DNA of 64,000 nucleotides from Chamaelirium japonicum (Eukaryota > Streptophyta > Magnoliopsida > Liliales > Melanthiaceae). The notes beneath the pieces are model-generated. The model ran no database searches. It saw only the letters and a program-made list of their open reading frames with translations, and was not told the origin of the DNA. Position 1 is the stretch's first letter; the number at the start of each line of letters is the position of its first letter. Below are positions 49,190 through 61,843 of this stretch, one piece after another. The position numbers and the translations under genes are program-made. The stretch covers positions 89,068,697 to 89,132,696 of the forward strand of contig OX393551.1 in the NCBI GenBank assembly GCA_947650365.1, in the 5' to 3' direction.

Positions 49190-49480
49190 AACTTTAGGGT
49201 AAATTGTAAAAAAAAAACCTCAGCCATACACACCATTTTATATTTGTCCCTCGACTTCTATTTTGAACAATGTGATCCCTTAACTATGCTTGGTGTGCAC
49301 TTAGCCCCCTCTGTCAACTTTTATTTAAAAATTATCCTTGTTATAGTGAGCATAAGTAAAATATTTCAAAAATCATCCGAGTCATTCAGGGTTCAAATTG
49401 TTCACAATAATAGTTGAGGGTTTAATATGAAATGAGGTGCATAGTTTAGGGGTGGTTTGTAACTTGCTCTTAATTTTTTT
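49190..49480. mobile_element. Putative MITE
   Basis: Imperfect terminal inverted repeats, TTAGGGTAAATTGTAAAAAA on the left and TGGTTTGTAACTTGCTCTTA on the right. About 290 bp, non-coding. No target duplication confirmed. Confidence 0.4.
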
Positions 49481-50162
49481 AGCTAACCACTTTCAGTGAG
49501 GCTGTGTGATATCATCATATAAACTCGTTTAGGTAGTGGTCGTGCTCCACAACTGTAGAAAATGTTCAAATGTTGCAAAATAGTATCGTGTAGGCCAAAA
49601 GACTCAACCAGGTTTACATTGTGTGCTTGGTCCGATGAGATAGGTAGGATATGAAAGGGATTTTTTAAATCAATTACAAATTTATGTGCGATTTTGAGAT
49701 TTCCATTGGGTTACGTTTCCAGAGTTTGATTTGTATTAAAAAAAAAAGGAAAATGTATTCATACCCCAAAAATCTGTAATTAGCCCCCATTTCAAACAAA
49801 CTTGAACACACCTCATTTTTTTTTATCATACCCCATTTCTGTCCCAAAAATACACTTACCCCTTACACCTAGGGGTGGCAATCCTTGCCCCGACCTGCCA
49901 ACCCGACCCGAATAAGACCCAAAGTTAGCGGGTTTGGATTTGGCCTAAATGGGTTCGGGTCATAAACGGGTCGACCCGATTGATTTTTAAAGGTTGATTC
50001 GAATCGAGCCAATCTGATCCATCTGGTTTTTTTTTTTTGTTCATTTCAAGGGGGAAGCCACAATCGGGTTTCTAGGAAACGTTATAGGCCGGCGTAAATC
50101 AACAACTGTCACACACCAACAGAGAGTACAGGAGCTCCAAAACCCTAATATCACAAAGCCAC
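49481..50162. other. Non-coding; possible hAT-like terminus at 49870
   Basis: TAGGGGTGGCAAT at 49870 followed by GGGTCGACCCG-type runs resembles the end of hAT-family DNA transposons. The other end is not seen. The remainder is AT-rich with T and A runs. Confidence 0.35.
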
Positions 50163-50517
50163 AAAGACCCCGGCGAGACAAATATGATCCATCCGTTCCC
50201 GCGCAATATTATTGCTGCCTGTGCGAGGCCAATAGCGACCGTGCGTGCACGGTGCAAGATCGAAGAGTTCATATTTTCTCTGATCGGTCGGCCCCGGCCC
50301 GTGGGCCCGGCACACATCACAGCCATGGCTGCTGACCAAAAAGTACTCATAAATATTTTCACGGCCATGGATTTTGCAGTGTCATTTGTGACTCGTGAGC
50401 GTGCGGTCGCTACCGGCTCCATATATGCTGCTTGCATTATTGAACCTGAGTCAATCTCACCCCGCTCTTGGGATGGAGGCTCCACATAGCGCAAAGACTT
50501 CGATTTTGATATTTAGA
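50163..50517 (-). mobile_element. Non-autonomous Helitron c (3'-truncated copy)
   Basis: Matches the 5' half of Helitron a (CATCCGTTCCCG, GCTTGCATTATTG blocks). Minus-strand 5' end TCTAAATATCAAAATCGAAG at 50517. The hairpin/CTAG end is missing on the left. Confidence 0.6.
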
Positions 50518-50891
50518 CTAGTGTGATCCCTTGGGGGCTTCACTTAACCCTTCGATTAAAAACACATGGCCCCCAACAGCCGCATGTGAATAGATCCCTA
50601 GAGAAAACTGAATAAAAAATTATTAAATACTACCAATGAATGTCGTGTTTAAGACATGTGCTTCGCTCAACCCCCCGATGAAAAACGCATGGCCTCCAAC
50701 AGTGGCATATGAGTCGCTTCCTAGAAAAAACCAAATAAAAAAATTAATTAATGCTACTAATGAATGATACATTTAATGGGAATGTAATTTCTACGTGATC
50801 GCACTTAAGAGTAGAGGTTCTACCAATTCGAGTTTTTTACATGTTGCCACATGTCACAACCTTCTTGTGAGACTTCTATTTTAGTATTATA
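50518..50891 (-). mobile_element. Non-autonomous Helitron d
   Basis: CTAG at 50518-50521; related in sequence to Helitron b (CGCATGTGA-TCGCTTCCTAG blocks), with an internal duplication near 50660. Its hairpin is degenerate. The 5' TC is lost at the junction with Helitron e. Confidence 0.6.
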
Positions 50892-51206
50892 CTAGTAAGA
50901 AACCCGGGCAATGCCCAGATGAGCTTGATGCACAGCCATTTGACACAAATAACATCACAACTGTTCGAAGAAGTATGAAATCTAAAGTGAGTATGATTCA
51001 CTTGTTAGAGAGAGAGAGGGAGAGAGATTAACATCAAATGATAATTAAATGTCATTTAATGAGTGTTTTATTATTTTTATGGTAGGTTTTTAATAGGATT
51101 TAAAACTGAGCCGTGTTTACACATGAAAGAATGATTATGGTTCTTTAAAAGACGTCCACGTGTCGCAACATGGGAGAGAGGCTTCAGTTTTAGTATATAG
51201 TATAGA
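50892..51206 (-). mobile_element. Non-autonomous Helitron e (315 bp)
   Basis: Minus strand starts TCTATACTATATACTAAAAC, ends with a CCCGGGC-type hairpin and CTAG, flanked by A and T. Complete ends. Confidence 0.78.
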
Positions 51207-51208
51207 TA

Positions 51209-51651
<443 letters not shown>

Positions 51652-53639
51652 TAGTAAGAAACCCAGACAATGCCCGAATGTGCTTTATTAGATGTAGTGT
51701 GTTAGTATTCTATTAGTCCCACCTCAGTTGTGATAACATAATGGTATGCGTTCTCTCTCTATATAAAGAGATGTAGTCTTATGTAATGTTAATGAGATTG
51801 ATGAGATAATACAAGGAGTTTTTCTCCCCAAATCTATTCTCTCTCCCCCTCTCTTCGTAACATGGTATCAGAGCCAACCCTCTTGCACTAGGGTTTTGAC
51901 GCTCTCCTCTCTGGCCTCGGCCTCCTCGGTCGTCATCGACGACATCGAGGAGGCCGGGAAAGTAAAATTTTTTCTCTTTCCTCGGCCGATCCCTTAGTCG
52001 GTTCTCCCGTGAGCTACAGAACTGTCGGATCTGTAGAACAACCGGATCAGCAGCCTCGCCGACCGGACGTCTGCACCCCTCGCCATCGAGCACCTGGCCT
52101 CATTGTACAATGCGCGCCTACGATCTCTACGCCCCTGATCCCGAGTGCGAAGCGGCTTGCAATCGACCCTGCGCGACCCCCCTGATCGCCCCTGTTCTAA
52201 GCCCTCTTTCTCCGGCCGTCCTCTCTCCGGTGTAACAACAACAGTGGCACGGGGGGCTAGATCTGTCGCCCCCCCAGCCGACCTCCTCTCTCTAGCTGTT
52301 GCGATCGGAGATCCCTCCCCTGCGATCGAAGATCTCCACGTCCTGCTCAACGCCCCGTGTGCCCCGGTCCTACGGGCCCTACTCGTCAGATCCCTACCCG
52401 TGCTCCCTGATCCAGATCCGGCCACCCCCGACCTCCAGCTTGGCCGCCACCTCCTGTGTGCCCTGTAACGGCCAGATCCGGCCGATCGCATTCTCCCGTC
52501 GCCGGCCAGCTCTGCCGCTGTTCTCTCCTCGGATCCGGCCAGATCCATCATCAGAACTGATCGACCTCGCTGGATCCGGGCCGGTATTAGGGCCCTCGTG
52601 TTGTCGCTCGCCGTCCGGCCTCCTTGCCGCGTCCACCGCTCGGCCCTGCATCCCGATCCCCTTTCTCTCGTGCCCCCATTACGCAGCAGACGAAGAAGGC
52701 TGGAAGGGCGGGGGTCAATCCCCCTTGTCGCTGATCGCCTGATTGTCGCCAGCCTCGAGCACGCCCGTCGGCCTACCAAGCCCGTCGGCCCCACCATACC
52801 CTGCGCCCATACCGGCCCTACGCCTCACTGCTGCCGCCCGCCGCTTGAGATCGGTTAATCCGGCCACTGCCTGTGCCCTCCTTCTCTCTCACGTCCTGGA
52901 TTTCCCTCTCCCGTCTCCGATTCTCTCTCGCTCTCTCTCGGATTTTTCTCCGATCTCACTCCTTTCTCTCTCTCTTTCCGTATCTCCTCTCTCTCTCCTG
53001 AGAACTGGTGTTCCCCCTTCTTTTATTCCCCTTCTCTCTCTGGTTTGATCATAGTTGTCCATGCATCATCTAGACATTCCCTCTTTTATTCCCCTTCTCC
53101 CTATAGCTGTTCACAGCCATCCAATTTGCATCGGATGGCTGTGCTTTAAGATTTGCTCCACCTGTGCTTTACATCGGACTGCCGGCTACGATCTGTTGCA
53201 TCGGATGGCTCTATACCCGATCTGACCCGGTGATCCCCTTTTGAGTTTTAGCCTGACTCTGTACTATGCCCTACACCCGATCCGACCCGACATAGCCCTT
53301 GCACCCAATCCGGCCCTCGTGCACTTTGACCCATTGCGCTCTCTCTGCGACCCTGCGCTCGAGCTGCTGCTCCACCTCTTGTGCCCGCGTCCTGTCTCTG
53401 GCACAGTAGCATGGGGGGCCAAATCTGGCGCTCTCGACCATCCCCTCGTCGCTTGCACTCTCCTTGCGCCCTGCACTCTGTCAGTCAACCGCTGCGCCTT
53501 GTACTTTGTCAGCCCGCTTTTCACCCTATGCCCTTGCGATTTATCAATTCGCCTGCCCTCTCGCCTCGTGCTTGCTCTTGTGCTTCCTTGGTACTTTTGC
53601 GCTCTGTGTCCTACCAGTCCGTCTTGCTGACCCTTCAAA

Positions 53640-54090
53640 TCCTCTCTTTTCGGTCACACTTGTCATGTGCCGGCTTTTGGATCCTCTCTCGTTCCGGCCA
53701 CACTTGTCTTGTGCCGGCTTTTGATCCTCTCTAGTTCCGATCACACTTGTTTTGTGCCGGCTTTTGGATCCTCTCTCGTTCTGGTCATATTTGTCTTATG
53801 CCAGCTTTTGATCCTCTCTAGTTCTGGTCACACTTGTTTTGTGCCGCCTTTTGGATCTTGTCTCGTTCCGGTCACACTTGTCTTGTGCCGGCTTTTAGAT
53901 CCTCTCTAGTTCCAGTCACACTTGTCTTGTGCCGACTTTTGGATCCTCTCTTATTCCGGTCACACTTGTCTTGTGCCGGCTTTTAGATCCTCTCTAGTTC
54001 CAGTCACACTTGTCTTGTACCGGCTTTTGGATCCTCTCTCGTTCCGGTCATTCTTGCGTCGGCTTTTGGATCCTCTTCCTTTCCTTGGTC
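53640..54090. repeat. Tandem repeat, ~41-bp unit, ~10 copies, element B
   Basis: Unit contains GGTCACACTTGTCTTGTGCC then GGCTTTTGGATCCTCTCT. Its complement is present in fewer copies in element A (29140-29280). Confidence 0.88.
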
Positions 54091-54324
54091 ATGTGTCCCT
54101 ATCAGAGCTACGACTCTACATTCTCTCCTTCTTTGTTGTCTGTGATGATTGAGATCTTCTAAGAGGTGTCAAGTACTTGCTTCGGCCGGGTGCTTGTCTC
54201 CTATGAGGTCTCACGCATTCACACCTTTTTCTTAGCCGATCTCTCTTCTTTCGGCCTCCTTTATTGCCGGATTCCATCACCATCGGCTTCCTTCGCTCCG
54301 ATCCTTAGTGATCATTGCCAATTC

Positions 54325-54425
54325 CCCCGGTTGACCTGCTTACAGGTTGGCCAGGTTCCCCCGGTTGTCCTGCTTGCAGGTCAATCGGGTTTCCAGGATG
54401 ACTTGCTTGCAGGTCGCCCTGGCAC
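54325..54425. repeat. Hairpin units in element B
   Basis: Three units with ACCTGCTTACAGGT or CCTGCTTGCAGG. They match 28790-28920 in element A and lie upstream of the stem at 54475-54507. Confidence 0.8.
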
Positions 54426-54856
54426 TATCTTTTTGAAGTAATTTTTTTTTTCTTTCTCCTTCCTTTTATTAAGCAAACTGATGTCGGTTTATTCCTTACA
54501 TCAGTTTGACAGGGGGTATTAAATGTAGTGTATTAGTATTCTATTAGTCCCACCTCAGTTGTGGTAACATAATGGTGTGCGTTCTCTCTCTATATAAAGA
54601 GAAGTAGTCTTATGTAATGTTAATGAGATTGATGAGATAATACAAGGAGTTTTTCTCCCCAAATCTATTCTCTCTCCCCCTCTCTTCGTAACAATTGATG
54701 CATGCCATTTGGCAAAGACGACATCGCAACTGTTCAAAGAAATGTGAAATCTGAAGTGAGTGTGATTCACTTGTTAAAGGGAGAGAAAGAGAGAGAAATT
54801 AACATCAAATAACCATTACATGCCATTGAATAAAAATTTATCATCTTTATGGTAGG

Positions 54857-56814
54857 TGTGGGCATCAAAATTAGCCCACGGATCAAACCCGACCCACATG
54901 CGAACATGGCTCGCACACAACGGCCCGCATGCAAACTTGGCCCGTACACAACGGCCCACATACAAAACGGACCTGACTTGACGCAAACGGGCCCCATCGG
55001 ACCCGCAACTCGAACATAAAAAAAGGACCCACCCGACCCACCGGCCCCCCTTTTTAGAAACCGTGCCCCCTCCCTATGGGGAGGTGTGGCCAACCATAGG
55101 AAGGGAAAAAAAAAGAAAGAAAAGAAAAAGAAAAAGAAAAATCATAACCGCCTCGATACGGGGGGAGGTGACGTGGACGTCTACGCAACCGTAGATCCGC
55201 GACGATCCCTCGATCCGATGGACAAGATAACATCGTGTTGCCATGCAGTTGGAAAGTGCAAAGATGACAACTTATCTTCAAAAATCAAGTCATAGCAAGT
55301 CCATAACCATCCCCACAAAATAAGAAAAGCGATCAAATTTGTTTCCCCTAAATAAGAAAACAATATCTTGATGGTTATGAGAAAAGATATTGAATAAAAC
55401 AAAAAAAATCGTAGCCATATCTCTCTCAATATCCCCCCTTTCCTATAAATAGAAGGGGTAGGGGAAAGCATAAAAGGGTCAAAAGCTGAAGACAAAAAGG
55501 CTCTGCAAAAAGGGAGATCCAACGCTTGAAGACCGAAAGCTTTGCGAGGAACGAGAAGGCGCATCCCCAACAAAGCGGAGTCACTCATCGAAGTCCTCAT
55601 CAAAGCAAAGGCCTTGCACTCAAAGATCAAAGCTTCAACTCTTCGCATGAAAAAGAAAGCTTGGAAAAAAAGGCCCGGAGTCGTCATCACCCCGATGTCT
55701 CCAACGATCCTCATCAATGCCGAAGATACCACAAGCAAAGGCCAGAGAAGAAGAACAAAGCCGACAACACCCGGTCATCTTCAACAAAGGCGTCGACTCC
55801 TCACACAAAGAAGAAAGCTTGGAGAAAAAGGCCCGAAGCCGGTGCTTCCCCCACTATTTTCATCAACAAAAGTCGATGTTACAACCGTCGCATGAATATT
55901 AGTGCTATCCCTGTCATCTTCATCAACAAAAGCCGATACCACAACCGTCGCACAGAGATCGATGCTACCTGTCGCACGAAAATCAGTACTACACCCGTCG
56001 TCTTCAAAAGAAGCCTTCGACTCCAATTACACCAAAGAAGCCCAAAGAAGAAGAATAGCCAAAGACGATGCTACAATCGTCGTTCACGAAATCCATCCCC
56101 AAGAAGCCAAAAGAACAAAGAAGCCTTGGAGACGTAGCCATCGCCGTTAGAGAAGAAGATCAAGCCAACGCCAAAGCAAAAGCCAATGCAAGAAGCCGAA
56201 GCAAAAGCCTTGGTAAAGCCCGCCCCAAAGCAACGCACGGGCCAAAGCCAAGCAACTACAATGGTCACGAGCAAAGCACCGCACGTTCTAGCCGATACAA
56301 CGCGAAGTCTGGAAGAACTAAAGCATCGCAAGCCTCTACCCATCTACATTCAAGCGTAAGCACCAAAGCAAAGCTAAAGCTAGAGCCATGCCAAAGCAAA
56401 GCCAAAGCCGACGCCAGAAGCACGATGACACCATGAACCGATGATCAAGGATGCCGAGATCTAGCAAAGGTCGAGGGAGACGCGAAGACCGAGGAGCGAA
56501 GCCCAAAACCCCCTAGCTGAGAAAGCATGAAACACGGAAGGGACAAAGCAATGGCGAAGACTCCTTAGCCTCTCAAGAAACTCTCACCCTATAAAGATCT
56601 CTATTCTGGGCAACCCCTTTAGAGCTCTTGCACGAAGTAACGTGAAGACGCGGATCAAATGGACCCTCCAGAGGATCTCTCCCACAATCTTCTGATCAAA
56701 TCTTCGCCGCACCCAGCTCAGCACCCCCGAGCCCCCGGGTCTCGATCTTGTAATCTTCGTGTGTTTGCAATAAAGACGAACCGAATCTTTTTTTGCACAT
56801 ACAAATTTCTAGCA
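54857..56814 (+). repeat. 5' LTR of the large gypsy element
   Basis: About 1.96 kb; TATA at 55441-55448. Contains degenerate GCCAAAGCAAAGCC-like and CATCAACAAAAG-like sub-repeats; open frames here are by-products of these. Confidence 0.8.
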
Positions 56815-56877
56815 CGTTTGGTGGGACCATCTTCTCCTTTCATCCATACGTCTGAAGGAGTTGCCTCAAGGTTCACC

Positions 56878-57500
56878 ATGGCTAGGATGAACAATGATAC
56901 ATTTGTTCCAAGCCTATCACCTATCATCGAGTCTCCGCTACTCCGACACGATGATCTAGAAAACCTGGAGGATGATGCTCCTCCGGTAGTACGCGTATAC
57001 ACTCGGCATACTCGAACTCTTGTAGACATTTTCACGCCAGAAACTACTACCGAAGATGCTCGCCAAAGCACTGAGGAGGCCTTGGTGCATGAAGAAACGA
57101 GCCTCCGTCCTAAAATCCAAATCCAAAAATCTAGGAAGGACCAGCCCCAACCCCGAGCCTAGTTGGGTTCTCCAACGGACCTTGCACCTCTTACACAAGG
57201 GGCAAACGCCCGTCATCAAACAGAGATGAGTCGACACAACTACGTCTTCGGCGACAACGTTGAGGATGCAGGCGTGCAACACCAAGACGTCCTACATCAT
57301 CATCCTCCGTCTGCTCTCCAGCTCTAAGTCATGCAAATGGGTGAACACATAGCGCAAATCACTCGGGTGATGGAGGAGAAAGACCATCACATTAATGTTT
57401 TGATCCAAAGGCTAAGTGCAAGGGATGCTCCGACAGTCGACCAAATGTTGACCCCTCCAGTGGCTACTCTAACGCCATCAATGACTCTCGCTCTAGCGGA
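56878..57500 (+). pseudogene. Gypsy gag N-terminal part, truncated
   Basis: MARMNNDTFVPSLSPIIESP opens the frame. A stop at 57160 and another near 57325 interrupt it. A coiled-coil-like QMGEHIAQITRVMEEKDHHI with NVLIQRLSARDAP follows, typical of the leader part of gag in plant gypsy elements. The capsid domain is missing because other sequence begins at about 57503. Confidence 0.6.
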
Positions 57501-57502
57501 GT

Positions 57503-59530
57503 GTTAGAATTGGTGAGGTCTACAGCTCGTAAAAACCAATAGTTAAGCTATATATGGTTAATAGCTTAGGATTGCATCTTGGTACGTACCTTAGTACGTG
57601 TTCTGATTGCAGAACAGAGAGCCATAGCTACATGATAATCCACTTGAGTAGGAGACTTAAGGGACTGGTCCTATGTAACCAAAATATGTTCGCAGCTCTG
57701 ATTAGGGTTGGTCGCCCTATCAGGATAAGCTGTTGGGATGACAGAGCGTGGGTGTCTCCACCATGGTCAATACCAGGCACAGTGTCTGTGACCGAACGGA
57801 ACCAACACGGTGCACAGATCGGTGAGTAGACACCGGTGCACTGAGTCGTATTTCTGCTTAGAGTAAAACAGTCATAAACCCTGAGGAACCATGTCTGATG
57901 GACTAACCAGTTGAGTAGTGCTTTGGTGCACCAATGTGTGAGGATCCGGATATAGTGATCCAAAACCATGGTGTATTGGGTTACCCGGCTGGCGTTGTAT
58001 CGGCGTGTCCTTCCTGCAGGCCATCCACACCCCTAACGGGAGGTATGTTCCTTGGTCTGACCTATGTTGTATTAAATCCTGGCCAGGTAGTCATCAGTTA
58101 GACTGGTGACGGATCCGATTCCTCGGTAGAGTAATCGAAGATATGACGTACATAGTCAACCTGGAAGGAGCCGAGTCATATGAGCACTCGAGTCTGACGG
58201 TATTCTCCACCGCTCGAGTTGCATCATGGCACCAAGTGGAGGGACAGCGAGTTTACCATACTAAGCGGAGAGCAGGGGTATGCGGAGAACATAGTAAGTT
58301 CGGGGGGATTGGAGTGCAGCCTGCATCGCACTCTGGGTGGCCACGTAGGTTAACTCGGACTCAGAGAATCGATGGTATACTCGGGTAGTGTGTCGATCGA
58401 GTCTAAGTTGGAAGCCATGAACCCTGGTCCCTGAAGGTTCCACCTTATCCACATTATGTACGGTCCTTGTACCATCTCTTCGAAACACAGAATGCAGTTA
58501 GAGGAAGTGAGAATTCAAAGCCTATACTCCGTGAGTGCTTCGCACTAGTGCACGGTAGATGCGTAGCTACGTGTGTGCACTAAGGAAAAACCCTAGGTTA
58601 GTATAGAGACGCATGTAGCAATCCCTTACCATAAGTGGACTCTGTCACATGGGTGCGAAGTACCAGGACATGTTGCGAGTTGACTAATTGACTTTACTAG
58701 GGGCACCCTACAGGAACCTTAGAGAATAGTGAAAACACTAGTGCACTTCACTTATGTGTGTCTTGCAAAGTCTCATATACGAGGGACGGCCAACTAGTGA
58801 CATAGGGGCGTTTTGGTCAAACCATGCGCCACTAAGTACTAAGGGGGCCGACCCTAAGTGTTGGGAGACTGATCAAGGCCGACCCCCTTGTTTACAGGAG
58901 GTTGTTGCCTTCGATAAAAGGGCCAGTCATGAGGCACAGAAAATGGGCTGGTTTTGACCGTTTTCAAAACTAAGGAAGAGATATAGATAAAGAAGAGATA
59001 TATAGGAAGAGATTTGAATTAGTTGAACCTTATCCGTACTAGCCTTATCCATATGGATAGGCCAGCCCTATATAAGGGAAAAGGGGAGAGGGGGGTCGGC
59101 CATGACAAGCCTTAGGGGCCGGCCATGCCATGGGGAAACCCTAGCTTGCGCCATTGGATGACGACTCGTATTCCTCGTGTAGGATTTCATGGAAGGAGAA
59201 GGCTCGTCGGATGGAGGCACTTAGAGATCCATCGACGAGGTGTCGTGCATCGTGCGAGATCGAGTGAACTAGAAGGCATCTCCCGTAAGCTTTTGATGTC
59301 CAGAATCTACGCAAAAAATCAGTGATGTGTCTACGATTCCCGGAGCTACAGAAGTCCAAACGAGGTGAAACTTGTTGTAAAAGTTGCGGCTCGAAGTTCT
59401 ATACCAACAGTCCAAAATTCAGCCCAATCGGAGTTCAGAGCAGAAAGTTATGGCCTACTTCCCATCTTACATCTCCCGCGCTGGCTAAACTTCAGTAGGT
59501 CTGTCTCAGCCCTCAATACAGCGAACAAAG
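57503..59530 (+). mobile_element. Inserted ~2-kb segment, possibly a solo LTR
   Basis: Begins TGTTAGAATTGGTGAGG at the point where gag stops. It has a CTATATAAGGGAAAAGG promoter-like box near 59068 and no coding potential. The right end and target duplication were not identified. A stretch near 59330-59470 resembles sequence often found in plant LTR elements. Confidence 0.4.
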
Positions 59531-59546
59531 AATGGCGGTCACAAGG

Positions 59547-60652
59547 TTAAACACTCACCCCTGCCATTCGAGCAGCAACCAGAAACGTAGACGGACGGAT
59601 CACCTCTCCATTCCACGACAAGGCGAAGCGGTAAAGAAAGATGACCAGTCCAGCTGAGCAGTATACGGCCTTCCATTCTTTGCTCCCTTTCTCGAGGCCG
59701 AGCAGCTCCCACGGATCTGGCATCCCAACCATCGATCGCTTCTGCCTAGCCAACGACGTAATCGGCCGCTTGAAGGACTTCGATGGGCCACCTTTTGAAT
59801 AACCCGCCGGCTACATCGGATGCTGACTAGGAGGAGCCGACCGGTGTTTGCCTCAGAACCAGAAGTCAACCCAAGAGAAGTGACGAACTCGATCGAATTG
59901 ATCGCTCCCCGCCACGATCGCGTATGCCCGGAATAGAAGGAGGCACAACTTCGACGCAGGATCAAAATCTGGCAAGTCTGCCAGTGATGGGACTTCTTCC
60001 TAGTAGTAGTCGTGAACTGCAGGAGATCCTGAGATAAAGAGAATATCCCGAAGGCTAATTCCTATCTCTCCGGGCTATAAGAAAAGTATTGGTGTCCGGG
60101 CATCACAGCTCGCACAAAGCACGATACATCTCCTCTGGGCGGCTGTACTCGCGACTCACAGGCTCCATGAAAAGTGCTAAAGGCCTCAAGTCTGGCTCCA
60201 CCTCCAGCTCCCCAGCAAGCTCCCCCATCCAGTTTCGAAAGCCGCATAGGTACTGGATATCACCTCGCGGCTTGATGCTGACGCCCCAATGTGTGAATCA
60301 GGAGCAAATCCTTGAAGCAACTACAAGGCTAGGCACCGACACTTCATCAGTATGGTAAAAGGGAAGACCAAGACTCGGTCGCATCATCTTTGTCGGGATC
60401 TTTTTGTCAGTAAGGATCTTCTCCCCAAGTTTCGTCGACCAACAGCAGCCTTCCGCAATGCTATCCTCCTTGATCCGCTCGTGAATGCAAATTATCAAAG
60501 AAGATAAGACGCCATTCTCTCGGGAGGATTGGTGGTGGTAAACCCGTGTCAGCAGAAACTACAAGTACTTGCTCCCACGATATACCTCCTCGGCAATCCA
60601 ACCAGTCCTCGGAAGCCACTCGAATGGACACATCCTGGAAAGAGACAAACAA
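59547..60652 (-). pseudogene. Plant mobile domain (PMD)-like remnant, antisense within gypsy element
   Basis: Minus-strand frames give, in order, KMMRPSLGLPFYHTDEVSVP, ASRICS, FTHWGVSIKPRGDIQYLCGF, MYRALCEL-CPDTNTFL, GISLRDI-FISGSPAVHDYY, VPSLADLPDF and WELLGLEKGSKEWKAVYCSA. The pair (LC-L)-CPDTNTF and GISL-D-LFISGSP parallels the WSPTTNT and SISLWDL-RIGGLPI blocks of PMD (aminotransferase-like) proteins. At least three stops and several frame changes break it. PMDs occur both in host silencing proteins and in transposons. This copy lies between gypsy LTRs. The identification is from motif memory, so moderate. Confidence 0.5.
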
Positions 60653-61843
60653 TGCAAAGTCAAGTCAAGATGCAAGAATCAATTCGAAAAGAAAAGACAG
60701 ATCAAGTTCAGTAATGCAAAAAAAAAAAAAAAAAACCCTATGTGCAACCTCAAACAATATCCCAAAACAGGGGGGTAAAAAAAAAAACCCTAACTGCAGC
60801 CTCAAACAATATCTAGAAACAAACAAAAAGGGAAAAAAGGGGGCCGTAGCAAAAAAAAGGGGCCGCCAGACCCCACAGCCTCAAAAAGGGTGGGACCCAG
60901 CCCAAAAGGGGGCCTCCAGCCCCCCCTCCTTCCTCTCCTGTTGAAGCCCGCAGCCCCCAAACAGGGCTGAGGACCTGACCCCGTGCCCGCCCGACCATCG
61001 CTGCTCCACCGACCTCAGATGCCGCTACTGCTCCTCCGGCCCTCGCTGTCCCGGCACTATGCCAGGCCGACGCCTGCACCGCAGCCACTGCTACTGCGGC
61101 CTACGACGGAACCCGAGCCAGCCACCCCGCTGCCGTTGTGCCTGCACGAACAAAAAAAAAAACAGAGAAAGAAAAAAAAAACAGAGGAAGAAGAAAGAAA
61201 AAAAGAAAAAGAAAAGAAAGAAAAGGAAAAAGAAGAAAGAGAAAGGAGGAGGAGCCTCACCTTGCTTGCGACGGCTCTGTCTCCTCCTCGTCAAGCCAAA
61301 CCATCATCACCGTCTTTGGCCACGAAGACTCCTCTTCCTCCTCATCATGTCGAGCCATTAGCACCCTCTTTGGCCGCGAAGACTCACCTCCCCCACACCA
61401 TCCGTGCCGTTATCACCATCCTCGACCACAACGGCTTGCCTCCATCTTCCCGCTGTCATGCCGAAGAAGCTTCGATCCGTCGAGATGCATCGCCATCATC
61501 TTCACGCTCCAGTCACCCTCGTGCCACTCTCGGACTCCGCGTATTGGCCACCATCGATGTTTGCGCCATCCTCAAAACAAAGGAAGTCGCGACAACGAAG
61601 ACGATCGAAACCCTAGCGAGGGTCTTCATCTCCGTGAGCCGCTAAAGGAGCCTTCGTCTCCAAGCCGTTGAAGAAGCCTTCGTCTCCAAGCCGCCAAAGC
61701 TCTTCGTCTCCCGCGCTAGCAATGATGAGGGAAAAGAAAAAAAGGCAGGGGTCCTTATAAAAGCATCAATCCAATGCAAACATGCAAGTCAAGTCCAAGC
61801 ACTACGTGTTTCCCGCGGGCGCACTCGACCTTGAGGGAGCATT
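60653..61843. other. 3' interior of the gypsy element, low-complexity
   Basis: Poly(A) runs at 60718-60735 and 60777-60787, a C-rich block (60880-61140), a purine tract of A/G at 61147-61255, then sequence similar in style to the LTR. Open frames are lysine-rich products of the purine tract. No gene is supported. Confidence 0.5.

Larger units (their letters stand above)
51686..54693 (+). mobile_element. Non-autonomous LTR retrotransposon B (3.0 kb)
   Basis: LTRs 51686-51862 and 54517-54693, both 177 bp with five mismatches. The 5' LTR is followed directly by TGGTATCAGAGCC (PBS), and GACAGGGGG precedes the 3' LTR. A CTATATAAAGAG promoter lies in each LTR. No gag or pol motif was found; the interior is C/T-rich, with 41-bp sub-repeats at 53640-54090 and hairpin units at 54325-54425. 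Same family as element A. It sits in a Helitron; a clear 5-bp duplication could not be assigned. Confidence 0.88.

Noticed and set aside
50184..50489. 101-codon plus-strand ORF in the Helitron array
   Set aside because: It lies in a non-autonomous Helitron copy (c); the equivalent region of copy a is not open, so no protein is conserved.
52145..52797. 267-codon minus and 147-codon plus ORFs in element B
   Set aside because: GC-rich open frames in a non-coding interior; no domain and not shared with element A.
51681..54698. Target duplication for element B
   Set aside because: Flanks TGCTT and ATTGA do not match; only a TT is shared with the empty-site prediction, so I did not claim one.
55526..56137. 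203-codon plus-strand ORF and many overlapping ORFs in 55.5-56.4 kb and 62.5-63.6 kb
   Set aside because: They lie inside the two LTR copies, differ between the copies and have low-complexity Lys/Ser/Arg content with no recognised domain.
60983..61671. Lysine/glutamate-rich ORFs on both strands
   Set aside because: Produced by a purine-rich low-complexity tract; no conserved motif and the composition changes abruptly at its ends.
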